A stretch of DNA of 64,000 nt. Origin: Sutcliffiella horikoshii. Lineage in GTDB: Bacteria; Bacillota; Bacilli; Bacillales; Bacillaceae_I. The stretch's first letter is position 1. The number at the start of each line of letters is the position of its first letter. The notes below the pieces were generated by a model. The model did no database searches. It was not told where the DNA came from and saw nothing but the letters and a program-made list of their open reading frames with translations. This document shows positions 19,616-28,358 of this stretch, piece after piece. The stretch spans positions 2,460,001-2,524,000 of the forward strand of contig NZ_CP082918.1 in the NCBI RefSeq assembly GCF_019931755.1, given 5' to 3'. Both the position numbers and the translations under genes were made by a program.

Positions 19616-20956
19616 TTACAAATCATATAGCAGTTCCGGATTTTTTAATTTTTCCACCTTTTCTTCACGTCCATCATTGGCATTGATGAAAATCTGATAG
19701 GTGTCATTATCAATTGTCCCCAGAAACTCATAACACAGTACCTCTTCGCCGAGATCGTTGTTAATGATGGCAAGGGAATCTTCCATGATCATTACCTTTT
19801 CGTTGATTCTCTGAGTTGCTTCATCAAGCGAAATCCCAGGTTCAGGTATTTCTCTGAGATGGTGGGACATTAAGTAATCTTTAGCAGAAAATCCTACAAT
19901 TTCACCTGTTTCAAGGCTTACTTTCATTTTGATGGAATCTGGATATATCCTCACTCCATCCACATTTGACACAAATGTAAAGATACCAAGTTTGTTGTAT
20001 TCTACACTCTCGTATAAATCCAATGTGTCAAATTTATTCTGTTTCAAAAAGTTTCTAGCTTTCTCAGTTGCTTCGTTTAAGCTGATGTTCTTCTTTTTTG
20101 CTTCTTTATTTTGGACCAGGTAAATAGGTATACCACCCTTTTTGGCAATATCCATGTAAGTGTCCTGCTGATTTTTATCGACAATTTTTAAACTGTAGAA
20201 GCCAAACTTCGAACCTTCCCCATTTTCAGTAATGGTGATCTTTTCATTTCCTTCAAGTTCTAAGTATTTATCGGCAATTTTTTTTGCCTCTTCTTCCGTG
20301 ATTGTTTTTCCTGAAAGCTGGCTGAAATTCTTATCCTCCTGATTCATGGAGGTAAATGTCGGCCCGAAGTCTGCTTCATCATATCCTTCTACGTTTTTCT
20401 CGACCGTTTTAAAACCATCAATGATTGTATTATCCTGCGGCTGGTCTTTTGCAGAAAGCGCCAGTTCTACATCCATCCAGCGCAAATTGTTGCTCATAAC
20501 CATGCTCTGAACTCTTCGCAGCTCTTGTTTAATTTCATCCGACTTTTGATAAAGTGCTTGAAGTGTACTATATTCTTCATCTGTTAAAGGATTTTTGTCC
20601 AAGTCCCTGACTGCGACTTGATACGTATAGTCCCCCGTATTCGTCAAGAACTCTTCCGTTTTGTTAAATGGCAAGAGTGTCAATGGTAACTGACCTACGT
20701 CATTCTGAGCTTCTGATGTGATTCTCCACACCTCGGCAAAGGATGGGGAAAGTTGCTCTCTTGAACTCATTGCCAAGGTCGTTCCTATTTTGTCATGCAA
20801 CAGATCTACATGATAGACAAGGTCATGAAAAGCACGCTGATAATTGTTTTCCGCATTAATGAGGACTGCGTTTTTATCTTGATGCTCTTGATAACCCCAA
20901 TAGCCTGTTCCTGCTACTGCAATTGCTAAAACAGCGATGATAACAAGTCTCAACAT
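19616..20956 (-). CDS. ypeB: Germination protein YpeB
   Basis: Partner of SleB in the spore; each protein stabilises the other until germination. The 446 residues have an N-terminal membrane anchor (4-21), a helical N-terminal domain to about 200, and repeated PepSY-type modules in the C-terminal half (around EEEAKKIADKYLEL, LNEATEKARNFLKQ and LDEATQRINEK). Length matches B. subtilis YpeB (450). It follows sleB by 18 bp and ends at a terminator, giving the usual two-gene forespore operon. Confidence 0.95.
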   Translation of the reverse strand: MLRLVIIAVLAIAVAGTGYWGYQEHQDKNAVLINAENNYQRAFHDLVYHVDLLHDKIGTTLAMSSREQLSPSFAEVWRITSEAQNDVGQLPLTLLPFNKTEEFLTNTGDYTYQVAVRDLDKNPLTDEEYSTLQALYQKSDEIKQELRRVQSMVMSNNLRWMDVELALSAKDQPQDNTIIDGFKTVEKNVEGYDEADFGPTFTSMNQEDKNFSQLSGKTITEEEAKKIADKYLELEGNEKITITENGEGSKFGFYSLKIVDKNQQDTYMDIAKKGGIPIYLVQNKEAKKKNISLNEATEKARNFLKQNKFDTLDLYESVEYNKLGIFTFVSNVDGVRIYPDSIKMKVSLETGEIVGFSAKDYLMSHHLREIPEPGISLDEATQRINEKVMIMEDSLAIINNDLGEEVLCYEFLGTIDNDTYQIFINANDGREEKVEKLKNPELLYDL

Positions 20957-20974
20957 AATTCTTCACCCTCTTCT

Positions 20975-22045
20975 TTAGTCACAGAAAATGTGCTTTCCAA
21001 TTCGCTTAATTTGCGGACGTCCCCAAATCCAACCACTTGTTGCCGTATCAGGATTAAAATAATACGTTGCTCCCTCGGATGGGTCCATTCCGTTGATCGC
21101 ATCGACGACCGCTCTTTTCGCCGTTTCATTTGGAGTTAGCCAAATTTGACCGTCAGCAACAGCTGTAAACGCAAGCGGTTCAAAGATTACCCCTGATACT
21201 GTATTTGGAAAAGTCGGTGAATTGATACGGTTTAGGATTACTGCAGCTACCGCAATTTGACCCTCATACGGTTCCCCGCGCGCTTCCCCGTAAACGGCAT
21301 TTGCCATCAATTGAATATCATTTTCCGAAAATCCACCAGGCATATTGGTTGCACTCTGTGCTTCTCCTTCATCTTCTGCCGGTTGATCTTCAGGAGCTGC
21401 CTGTTCTTCAGGAGCTGGTTCTGGTTGTTGTTGTTCCGGCGCTGGTTGCTGCTCTGGCGCTGGCTGCTGTTCCGGTGCTGGTTGCTCCGGAGCTGGCTGC
21501 TCTTGTTGTTGTCCTGGAGCAGGTTGTTGTTGATTAGGTGCAGGTTTCGCTTGATCCTTTTGCGGAGCAGGGGTTTGCTTTTGATATTGAGTTTTTTGCT
21601 TTGCCCACTGATTTGTTGCTCCTTGCTTAGCCTTATCAACCGTTGCTTGGGATGGTTCTACTTGATACTTTAGTTCCATACCGCCGTAATGCGTGAATTT
21701 TTTACCGGAATTAATCTGTTGATGTACCCAATCTTTATAGAATTTTGTAGACTTATGAAGCATTTCTTTCGTTTTAGGCCCAACCAGTCCATCCACTTGA
21801 TCTAGACCAAATTCCTGCTGAAAGTTTTTTACAGCCCAATATGTGGTCCATCCATATACCCCATCAATCCTTGCATGGTAATAACCGTTATATTGGAGGC
21901 GTGCTTGCAATTCGACAACATCATTACCTGTCGCGCCTTTTTGAATGATTTGTTCAGAAAAGGCACTGGCTGAGTTTTGATTTATCGAAAATAACATACA
22001 TGTGCTAAAAAGAAACATACATGAAATTATTAGTAACCGTTTCAC
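20975..22045 (-). CDS. sleB: Spore cortex-lytic enzyme SleB with expanded low-complexity linker
   Basis: Lytic transglycosylase that degrades muramic-lactam cortex during germination. Order: signal peptide (1-28, ending NSASA), peptidoglycan-binding domain (about 36-97), Pro/Gln/Glu/Ala linker (about 158-230), catalytic hydrolase domain (about 240-356) with the catalytic Glu in VYGEARGEPYEGQIA (E254). At 356 residues it is about 50 longer than B. subtilis SleB (305), mainly because of repeated PAPEQQ units in the linker. GTG start at 22045 behind AAAGGAGG. It forms an operon with ypeB. Confidence 0.95.
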   Translation of the reverse strand: MKRLLIISCMFLFSTCMLFSINQNSASAFSEQIIQKGATGNDVVELQARLQYNGYYHARIDGVYGWTTYWAVKNFQQEFGLDQVDGLVGPKTKEMLHKSTKFYKDWVHQQINSGKKFTHYGGMELKYQVEPSQATVDKAKQGATNQWAKQKTQYQKQTPAPQKDQAKPAPNQQQPAPGQQQEQPAPEQPAPEQQPAPEQQPAPEQQQPEPAPEEQAAPEDQPAEDEGEAQSATNMPGGFSENDIQLMANAVYGEARGEPYEGQIAVAAVILNRINSPTFPNTVSGVIFEPLAFTAVADGQIWLTPNETAKRAVVDAINGMDPSEGATYYFNPDTATSGWIWGRPQIKRIGKHIFCD

Positions 22046-22167
22046 CTTACATTTCCTCCTTTGTCTTCTTTAAACAATTGTTACAATGTATTTTCTGTAG
22101 ATATTGGTATTTTATACAGATTCATTTGGAGAAAAGAGGTATTCCATAATATGGATGAACCCTCCAT

Positions 22168-22220
22168 AAAAAATAGCCCGACACATACGTTAGTGTATTA
22201 AACGTTTGTGCGGGCTATAT
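22168..22220 (-). terminator. Terminator after prsW
   Basis: Minus-strand ATAGCCCGCACA/TGTGTCGGGCTAT hairpin followed by six Ts; it overlaps the last codons of prsW. Confidence 0.85.
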
Positions 22221-22865
22221 TTCTACGGTATTTGCGAGCTTTACTTTTCTTAGGCCAAGCCACCATAAAAAAATCATAAATGGAACCATATATAATCCCC
22301 AATATTTCTGAGAGAGGATAATCATGTCATACATTCCGTGCAAGAAGATCGGAGTCAATAAAGACAACGTAAGGCATATCCGTTTATGCTTGCTATTGGT
22401 GTTAAATTTCCCTTTCCCAAGATAATAGCCCATAATCACACCGAATAAAGCATGACTGGAAACAGGGAGAATGGCTCTGCCCAAGGCGAGTTCCACTCCA
22501 TTTGCAATCAAGAAGAGAATATTCTCAGCTGTAGCGAAGCCTAAAGATACGGCTACACCATATACAATTCCGTCATAATGTTCATCAAAATGGAGATTTT
22601 GATAGACAAGATAAATGAGGATAAACCACTTGAAGAATTCTTCAAGAAGACCTGACATAAGGAAAGCTTTTACTAAGTGTGAGGTGACCCCAAGCTCGAG
22701 TTCAATTACGTACTGCATGAACATGAGCGGAAACACAAGCAGTGCACCAAATATAAATATTTTAAATACATAGGTGATTGGTTCTTTTTCAAAAGTATCC
22801 TTTAAATAAAAATAAGACAACAATGCTAAGCCTGGAGCAATCCCGGCGGATACAACTGCCAGCAT
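22215..22865 (-). CDS. prsW: Glutamic-type intramembrane protease PrsW
   Basis: In B. subtilis this makes the site-1 cut in anti-sigma factor RsiW, activating sigma-W. The 216-residue protein has about five transmembrane helices. The three conserved motifs are intact: EExxK as LLEEFFKW (E75, E76, K79), ENxxxxL-type ATAENILFL, and HGMYD near the end, plus HALFGVIMGYYLGK. ATG 22865 gives the family start MLAVVSAGIAPG; a TTG six codons upstream has no ribosome site. No rsiW/sigW pair is present in this window. Confidence 0.94.
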   Translation of the reverse strand: MLAVVSAGIAPGLALLSYFYLKDTFEKEPITYVFKIFIFGALLVFPLMFMQYVIELELGVTSHLVKAFLMSGLLEEFFKWFILIYLVYQNLHFDEHYDGIVYGVAVSLGFATAENILFLIANGVELALGRAILPVSSHALFGVIMGYYLGKGKFNTNSKHKRICLTLSLLTPIFLHGMYDMIILSQKYWGLYMVPFMIFLWWLGLRKVKLANTVEI

Positions 22866-23009
22866 AAAAAAGCCTCGTTTCAATCTGTTTTTTTTTATCG
22901 TATCATGTTATCGTAATTAATGAAATAAGATGTCTAAACTTTTGGAAATTGTTTGTAAAATAAAGCAAAGGTTCACAAATTAGCCTAAATTAATGAGGTG
23001 CTTGCGATA

Positions 23010-23984
23010 ATGAAAAAGAAAATCATGATTATTCACACAGGTGGGACCATCTCGATGTCAGAAGACGAACAAACCGGCGCAGTAACGCCCGGTGAACGAA
23101 ATCCTTTAACGACAATTCCGTTAGTCGTCGACTCTAACATTCATATAGAAAGTCATGAACTATTCAATCTTCCTTCCCCACATATTACATCACAACATAT
23201 GCTTTTGCTTTCCAAATTTATTGATCAACAGGCCATGGAACACGGTATCGAGGGTTTTGTAGTTACCCACGGAACGGATACTTTAGAGGAAACCGCCTTT
23301 TTTCTGGATTTAACGGTCCAGACTCGGGTACCAATCGTGCTGACCGGAGCAATGCGTTCAAGCAACGAAATTGGTTCTGACGGCCCTTATAATCTTCTTT
23401 CTTCCGTAAAGGTTGCAGCAAGCGAAGAAGCCAAGAATAAAGGCGTGCTAGTTGTGCTGAATGATGAAGTACATACCGCCAAGAATGTAACAAAGACACA
23501 CACATCTAATATCGCAACATTTCAGAGCCCTCAATACGGTCCAATTGGGATTGTGACAAAACGAGGAGCATTTTTTCACCACTCGCCCGTTTCCGAAGAC
23601 AAATACCAGGTAGATTCCGTCACAAAGAATGTCATGCTTTTAAAAGCATATGCCGGTATGGATTCAAGTATTTTTCATGCTTTAAAAGACATGCAAGTTG
23701 ATGGTGTCATATTAGAAGCTCTCGGACAAGGTAATATTCCTCCAACAGCTGTGGAAGGAATTAAGTCTTTAAGAGAAGCAAACATCCCCGTTGTGATGGT
23801 ATCACGTTGCTTTAACGGAATAGTCCAAGACATCTATGGCTATGAAGGAGGCGGGCGCAGGTTAAAAGAGCTTGGCGTAATATTCTCGAATGGACTTAAC
23901 GGACAAAAAGCCCGAATTAAACTGATGGTTGCACTAGAAAGTACGATTGACCCTGATAAACTGCAGGAATTATTTTTAAGATAA
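23010..23984 (+). CDS. ansA: L-asparaginase, type I
   Basis: Hydrolyses asparagine to aspartate and ammonia. The 324 residues contain both active-site threonine motifs: HTGGTISM (nucleophile region, near 10-17) and VTHGTDTLEETAFFLDL near 85-101, plus the lysine region near 158. I chose ATG 23010 with GAGGTG upstream rather than the GTG four codons earlier. It is monocistronic, on the plus strand, convergent with ypdA through a shared terminator. This insertion between prsW and ypdA is not in B. subtilis. Confidence 0.94.
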   Translation: MKKKIMIIHTGGTISMSEDEQTGAVTPGERNPLTTIPLVVDSNIHIESHELFNLPSPHITSQHMLLLSKFIDQQAMEHGIEGFVVTHGTDTLEETAFFLDLTVQTRVPIVLTGAMRSSNEIGSDGPYNLLSSVKVAASEEAKNKGVLVVLNDEVHTAKNVTKTHTSNIATFQSPQYGPIGIVTKRGAFFHHSPVSEDKYQVDSVTKNVMLLKAYAGMDSSIFHALKDMQVDGVILEALGQGNIPPTAVEGIKSLREANIPVVMVSRCFNGIVQDIYGYEGGGRRLKELGVIFSNGLNGQKARIKLMVALESTIDPDKLQELFLR

Positions 23985-23989
23985 AATGG

Positions 23990-24022
23990 AATGCCAGTTT
24001 CCACAATTGGAAACTGGCACTT
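23990..24022. terminator. Bidirectional terminator between ansA and ypdA
   Basis: TGCCAGTTTCC/GGAAACTGGCA stem with a six-base loop, with TTTTATTT on the plus side, lying between the two convergent stop codons. Confidence 0.88.
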
Positions 24023-24028
24023 TTATTT

Positions 24029-24997
24029 CTATGCACGTGCCTTAATACATTCGGCGATCATGCCGCCGTGAAAGCGACCGTTTTCAATAAAGATTTCGTT
24101 AGCATTATTGCCTGCTGCAATAACACCTGCAATGAAAATCCCTGAAACGTTTGTTTCCATCGTTTCTTCGTTAAATGTTGGACGTCCTGTCTCATCATCT
24201 ATCCCGACACCCATCTTAGTTAAAAAGGAATGGTCTGGATGGTAACCAATCATGGCAAACACGTGATCATTATAGATCGTTTGCTCTTCGCCATCTTTAT
24301 TAACGAATGAAATCTCTTTCTCCGTAATGCTAGTCACATTAGATTCAAACTCCATGCGGATGGTGCCGTTACGTACCAACGCATCAAATTCGGGAAGGAT
24401 CCAAGGCTTCACACTTGGTGAATATGTCTCTCCTCGGTAGATGACGGTTACATGTGCATCTGCTTTTACTAATTCCAAAGCTGCATCGACACTGGAGTTT
24501 TTACCTCCAAGTACAGCAACATGCTTATCAAAATAAGGATGCCCTTCCTTGAAATAATGCGATACTTTATCCAAGTCAGCACCAGGCACATCCAGTTTAT
24601 TGTGATTATCATAATAGCCCGTTGCAATGATGACATACTTTGTGGAGTAGGAATGTTTGGAGGTATGTACGATAAATGAATCGTCCTGAACTTTTTCCAC
24701 ATGCTCTACTAATTCAAACGCGTTCACTTCAATTTTCTTTCTCTTCACTACTTCCCGATAGTAAGTCAGGGCTTGGATTCTAACAGGTTTTCTATTTTCT
24801 GTAATAAAAGGCACTTCGCCTATCTCCAGCTTCTCGCTTGAGCTGAAGAATGTTTGGTGCGTTGGGTAATTGTAGATGGCATTTACAATGTTTCCTTTTT
24901 CTATGACAAGCGGGGATAGCCCTGCATCTTTTAGTGCAATGGCTGCTGCCAAGCCGCATGGACCACCGCCGACAATGATGGCATCTCTGTTTATCAC
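24029..24997 (-). CDS. ypdA: Bacillithiol disulfide reductase (YpdA/Bdr)
   Basis: FAD/NADPH flavoprotein that reduces oxidised bacillithiol in Firmicutes. The 322 residues begin with the FAD fold IIVGGGPCGLAAA, including Cys14 of GGGPCG that is proposed to be catalytic. The NADPH fold is VAVLGGKNSSVDAALEL near 165-181, and the C-terminal GIFIAGVIAAGNNANEIFIENGR contacts FAD. GTG start at 24997 behind GGAG. It lies downstream of the glutamate dehydrogenase gene as in B. subtilis (ypdA-rocG/gudB), with a terminator between. Confidence 0.93.
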   Translation of the reverse strand: MINRDAIIVGGGPCGLAAAIALKDAGLSPLVIEKGNIVNAIYNYPTHQTFFSSSEKLEIGEVPFITENRKPVRIQALTYYREVVKRKKIEVNAFELVEHVEKVQDDSFIVHTSKHSYSTKYVIIATGYYDNHNKLDVPGADLDKVSHYFKEGHPYFDKHVAVLGGKNSSVDAALELVKADAHVTVIYRGETYSPSVKPWILPEFDALVRNGTIRMEFESNVTSITEKEISFVNKDGEEQTIYNDHVFAMIGYHPDHSFLTKMGVGIDDETGRPTFNEETMETNVSGIFIAGVIAAGNNANEIFIENGRFHGGMIAECIKARA

Positions 24998-25060
24998 CGT
25001 TGTTCAACTCCGTATTCAGTATTTGAGTATTATGAAAATCTAAGGGTTTTCTCCAAAATG

Positions 25061-25092
25061 AAAATCCCCCATCACTATATGATAGGGGATTG
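25061..25092 (-). terminator. Terminator after glutamate dehydrogenase gene
   Basis: Minus-strand AATCCCCTATC/GATGGGGGATT stem followed by TTCATTTT, about 20 bp after the stop. Confidence 0.82.
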
Positions 25093-25110
25093 TGAAAGCT
25101 TAAGCAAATA

Positions 25111-26391
25111 TTAAATCCAGCCTCTAAAGCGGGAAGCTTCCGCCATTTTACGTGCACCGACCATGTAAGCGGATAAACGCATGTCAACACGACGGCTTTG
25201 TGATGTTTCGTACACATTGTTGAACGATTTCACCATTACTTTTTCAAGCTTTTCTTCTACTTCTTCTTCTGTCCAGTAATAACCCTGGTTGTTTTGTACC
25301 CATTCAAAGTAAGATACCGTCACTCCACCTGCACTTGCTAGCACATCCGGAACCAGAAGGATGCCACGGTCTGTTAGGATTTGTGTACCTTCAATAGTTG
25401 TAGGTCCATTCGCTGCTTCTACAACAATTTTAGCACGAATATTGTGTGCGTTCTCTTCTGTGATTTGGTTTTCGATAGCTGCCGGAACCAAAATATCACA
25501 TTCAAGCTCAAGCAATTCTTTGTTGGTAATAGTGTTGTTGAAAAGTTTTGTCACCGTTCCGAAACTGTCACGACGATCCAACAAATAGTCGATGTCCAAT
25601 CCGTTTGGATCATATAGTCCACCGTAAGCATCAGAAATACCTACAACTTTTGCGCCTGCATCATGCATGAACTTGGAAAGGTAACTACCCGCATTACCGA
25701 AACCTTGTACAACCACGCGAGCACCTTCAATGTTAATACCTTTTTTCTTCGCTGCTTCACGAATGCAGATGGTAACCCCTTTGGCAGTAGCTGATTCACG
25801 GCCATGGGAACCACCTAGTACTAGAGGTTTTCCAGTAATAAATCCTGGAGAGTTGAATTCATCTATTCTGCTATATTCATCCATCATCCAAGCCATAATT
25901 TGGGAGTTGGTGAAGACGTCTGGAGCAGGGATATCTTTTGTTGGTCCTACAATTTGACTGATTGCGCGAACATAGCCACGGCTTAGTCTTTCTAGTTCTC
26001 TAAAAGACATTTCACGAGGATCGCAGACAATCCCGCCTTTACCTCCACCGTATGGAAGATCCACTATTCCACATTTTAAGCTCATCCAAATGGATAGTGC
26101 TTTTACTTCTTTTTCAGAGACATTTGGATGGAAACGAATTCCACCTTTAGTTGGTCCAACTGCATCATTATGTTGTGCGCGATATCCAGTAAAGATCTTC
26201 ACAGATCCGTCATCCATGCGGACAGGGATCTTCACCGTAAGCATGCGCATAGGTTCTTTTAGTAATTCATAGACTTCTTCGGGATAGCCTAGCCTTTCTA
26301 ATGCTTTATGTATAACAACTTGTGTCGATTTTAATACATCTAACTTGTCTTCGTTAGAACTTTTTTTATCATTGCTTTTCTCGGCTACCAT
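25111..26391 (-). CDS. gudB: NAD-specific glutamate dehydrogenase (GudB/RocG type)
   Basis: Oxidatively deaminates glutamate to 2-oxoglutarate, mainly catabolic in Bacillus. The 426 residues show VRMDDGSVKIFTGYRAQHND, LPYGGGKGGIVCDPREMS with the catalytic lysine region near 108-125, GSHGRESATAKGV, the NAD fold VVVQGFGNAGSYLSKF, and the C-terminal RLSAYMVGARKMAEAS. No three-codon duplication as in the inactive B. subtilis 168 gudB allele was noticed. A sigma-A-like promoter lies 60-90 bp upstream. I cannot decide between the GudB and RocG paralogs from sequence alone. Confidence 0.93.
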   Translation of the reverse strand: MVAEKSNDKKSSNEDKLDVLKSTQVVIHKALERLGYPEEVYELLKEPMRMLTVKIPVRMDDGSVKIFTGYRAQHNDAVGPTKGGIRFHPNVSEKEVKALSIWMSLKCGIVDLPYGGGKGGIVCDPREMSFRELERLSRGYVRAISQIVGPTKDIPAPDVFTNSQIMAWMMDEYSRIDEFNSPGFITGKPLVLGGSHGRESATAKGVTICIREAAKKKGINIEGARVVVQGFGNAGSYLSKFMHDAGAKVVGISDAYGGLYDPNGLDIDYLLDRRDSFGTVTKLFNNTITNKELLELECDILVPAAIENQITEENAHNIRAKIVVEAANGPTTIEGTQILTDRGILLVPDVLASAGGVTVSYFEWVQNNQGYYWTEEEVEEKLEKVMVKSFNNVYETSQSRRVDMRLSAYMVGARKMAEASRFRGWI

Positions 26392-26450
26392 AAGTAAACC
26401 TCCTAGATTGTCTCACATAATAAGATTGAAATAGTCCATCTTCATGACAT

Positions 26451-26479
26451 AGTATACACCTTACTTCAACTTATGCAAA
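26451..26479 (-). promoter_or_regulatory. Predicted sigma-A promoter of gudB
   Basis: On the minus strand TTTGCA (26479-26474) and TATACT (26456-26451) are 17 bp apart, about 60 bp ahead of the start codon. Confidence 0.6.
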
Positions 26480-26591
26480 GATAGAAAATAAACTTTTATT
26501 AAAAAAATGTAACCGATTTCAAAACGTAAGAAATATCAGAAAATACTTACAGCCTACACTACAAAATGATTTATGTAGAATAGGCTGCTTT

Positions 26592-27182
26592 CTAATTAAA
26601 ATACGAATTTATTTGCTTCATAGCTGAATGGTTCATAATCAATTTCCCATATTCTTCTATTCGGTGTATCGTCATGGTCGATGGTGTGCCGTATTCAGAC
26701 AATAGTGCAATTAAGGTGTCGATATCCATGTCTGCATCCACATCTTCTTCCATCAGGAGAAGATAGAACATTTGATCATGCGAATAGATAATACCGCCAT
26801 TTATATTGAGGCATTGAAGCCTTTTGGCTAAATCGATTAAGTGGTCAAAAGATTGAAACACATAAAACAGTTCTTGGCATTCATCTACTGTCACTTGCAT
26901 TTCTATATAATCATCATTGAACTCTTCTTCTATTTCCTCATGTTCTGTTGATGTTACAATTACCACCATACCCTGAGCTTGAAGAGCATATACTTCTACA
27001 TTCAATGATCCGCTCACTTCAAAACCCAGCTCCGCACTAGCTTCATCAATCATGTCACGAAACAGCTGATGAACCTTTTGCGAATCTTTCCATAAATCCT
27101 CTTTTGTTAACCCGCGATCTTCCAAGTCATCAAAAGTGAGGAATATCTTTATCTTGTTGTAGTTTAAACGTTCCAGCCGCAT
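26592..27182 (-). CDS. ypbH: MecA-family adaptor protein YpbH (MecB)
   Basis: Adaptor that hands substrates to the ClpC ATPase; paralog of MecA with a role in competence and sporulation control in B. subtilis. The 196 residues begin MRLERLNYNKIKIFLTFDDLEDRGLTKEDLW, the MecA N-terminal substrate domain, followed by an acidic linker (EHEEIEEEFNDD near 80-91) and the ClpC-binding C-terminal domain. Length matches YpbH (194) better than MecA (218). It follows glutamate dehydrogenase in the genome, as in B. subtilis. Confidence 0.92.
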   Translation of the reverse strand: MRLERLNYNKIKIFLTFDDLEDRGLTKEDLWKDSQKVHQLFRDMIDEASAELGFEVSGSLNVEVYALQAQGMVVIVTSTEHEEIEEEFNDDYIEMQVTVDECQELFYVFQSFDHLIDLAKRLQCLNINGGIIYSHDQMFYLLLMEEDVDADMDIDTLIALLSEYGTPSTMTIHRIEEYGKLIMNHSAMKQINSYFN

Positions 27183-27281
27183 GAAAGACTCCTCCCAACC
27201 TTTAACACCATAGAACTTCTTACATTTTATGATAAAAGGTGTAAGTTGGTTCGTGAGTAATTCTTATTATTGAGCATGAAA

Positions 27282-28196
27282 TCAGTTCATTCTGACCCTT
27301 AGCCAATCTTCCCATTCTTTCATGGAGTTTCCGATCATATGATCAGCATATTGCCTTTTTTTATTTTCTGGCATTTTATCCACTGCGGTACCACCCAAAC
27401 CAATGATGAGGGCCGGATATTGTTCTTTAAGCGCTGTCACCATTTCCAATGTTTTGGGCAGGTTGATGGACAGTGTACATGACAGGAATAAAAATTTAGG
27501 CTGGACTTCTTTTAAAACAATATGAATATCTTCATCGGCAATACTAGTACCTAAGTATATGGTTTCAAAACCTTTTCTACGCACAAACAGTGTATATATC
27601 AATAACCCCAGTTCATGCCATTCACCCGGGCCGCATACTGACACGGTTTTAGGTAGGAATCCATTCACTGGTAACCCATGAAGAATCATTCCAATTCGAG
27701 AACGCAAAAATGCAGACGCAAAGTGTTCATGTGCGCTTGATATTTCATCATTTTCCCACATGTCGCCAACCTTCACCAATAGCGTACCCAAAATATCTAT
27801 CAACACTTTTTCTACAGAATATAAGCTGAAAATTTTATCCATTAATTCATGAGCTTGACCTTCATTGAACTCCAATAGAGCTTCTAGCAATTGGTTTAGC
27901 AAATCAGTAGATAAATCCTCTTGATCCGTATGTTGTGGGGAATCTGATTCCAAAAGAGCCTGAGTGTTTTTTTCAAAGAGTGAAACAGCTTGACTGATGG
28001 TAAAGCCTTTATTTACCCTCTGTATCAGCCACTTCAGTATTTTGATATGCTCTTCCGTGTATAAGCGGTGCCCGGACTCATTCCTTACGGGAGCGATGAT
28101 CTGATATCTTCTTTCCCAGGCCCTTAATGTACCCGGTTGGATACCCAGCATTTTGGATGCTGCCTTAATATTGTATTTACCTTCATTATTTGCCAT
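27282..28196 (-). CDS. CarH-like MerR-family regulator with B12-binding domain
   Basis: 304 residues: an N-terminal MerR helix-turn-helix (about 8-75, YNIKAASKMLGIQPGTLRAWERRYQ, SGHRLYTEEHI), a four-helix B12-cap domain (about 95-175) and a C-terminal Rossmann-type cobalamin-binding domain (about 183-300). The cap has Wx9EH (W147...E157-H158) and the cobalamin domain has ExHxxG (E192, H194, G197), the two signatures of CarH/CarA photoreceptor repressors that use adenosylcobalamin. The residue after the Trp is E148, where Thermus CarH has the light-state ligand His. ATG 28196 has a weak AAAGGGAT site. No carotenoid gene is nearby; target genes are unknown apart from likely autoregulation. Confidence 0.88.
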   Translation of the reverse strand: MANNEGKYNIKAASKMLGIQPGTLRAWERRYQIIAPVRNESGHRLYTEEHIKILKWLIQRVNKGFTISQAVSLFEKNTQALLESDSPQHTDQEDLSTDLLNQLLEALLEFNEGQAHELMDKIFSLYSVEKVLIDILGTLLVKVGDMWENDEISSAHEHFASAFLRSRIGMILHGLPVNGFLPKTVSVCGPGEWHELGLLIYTLFVRRKGFETIYLGTSIADEDIHIVLKEVQPKFLFLSCTLSINLPKTLEMVTALKEQYPALIIGLGGTAVDKMPENKKRQYADHMIGNSMKEWEDWLRVRMN

Positions 28197-28233
28197 ACAG
28201 ATCCCTTTCTCTCTTTTCAAAATCATTACTTGC

Positions 28234-28262
28234 ATTATATAGCACGAATGTTACTGTGTAAA
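28234..28262 (-). promoter_or_regulatory. Predicted sigma-A promoter of the CarH-like gene
   Basis: Minus-strand TTTACA (28262-28257), 17-bp spacer, TATAAT (28239-28234): a near-perfect sigma-A promoter about 38 bp before the chosen ATG. Confidence 0.8.
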
Positions 28263-28284
28263 CTTTGTATAGGTTTTGAACAGG
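28256..28284 (-). promoter_or_regulatory. Possible operator boxes for the CarH-like regulator
   Basis: Reading the minus strand, TGTTCA (28282-28277), TATACA (28271-28266) and TTTACA (28262-28257) recur as boxes of the form nTnTACAn, with steps of 11 and 9 bp. The last is also the -35 element. From memory, Thermus CarH binds such boxes as direct repeats over its promoter. Inference only. Confidence 0.4.
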
Positions 28285-28328
28285 TTACATCTTTTCTGCA
28301 AGACCTAAGAAAGTTATGCCAACAAAGT

Positions 28329-28358
28329 AAAAAGCGGCACCTGAAAATCAGGCCTCCG
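28329..28358 (-). terminator. Terminator overlapping the end of ypbG
   Basis: Minus-strand AGCGG...CCGCT stem containing an inner GGCCTGA/TCAGGT stem, followed by five Ts; it begins within the last ypbG codons. Confidence 0.75.

Noticed and set aside
21257-21673. Long open frames opposite the sleB linker (Leu/Trp/Arg-rich)
   Set aside because: Antisense shadows of the Pro/Gln-coding repeats; no ribosome site and strongly biased composition.
22046-22140. Sigma-G promoter for sleB-ypeB (CATTGTA as -10 candidate)
   Set aside because: The -10 fits CATnnTA, but no acceptable -35 lies 17-18 bp upstream, so I did not list it although sigma-G control is expected from B. subtilis.
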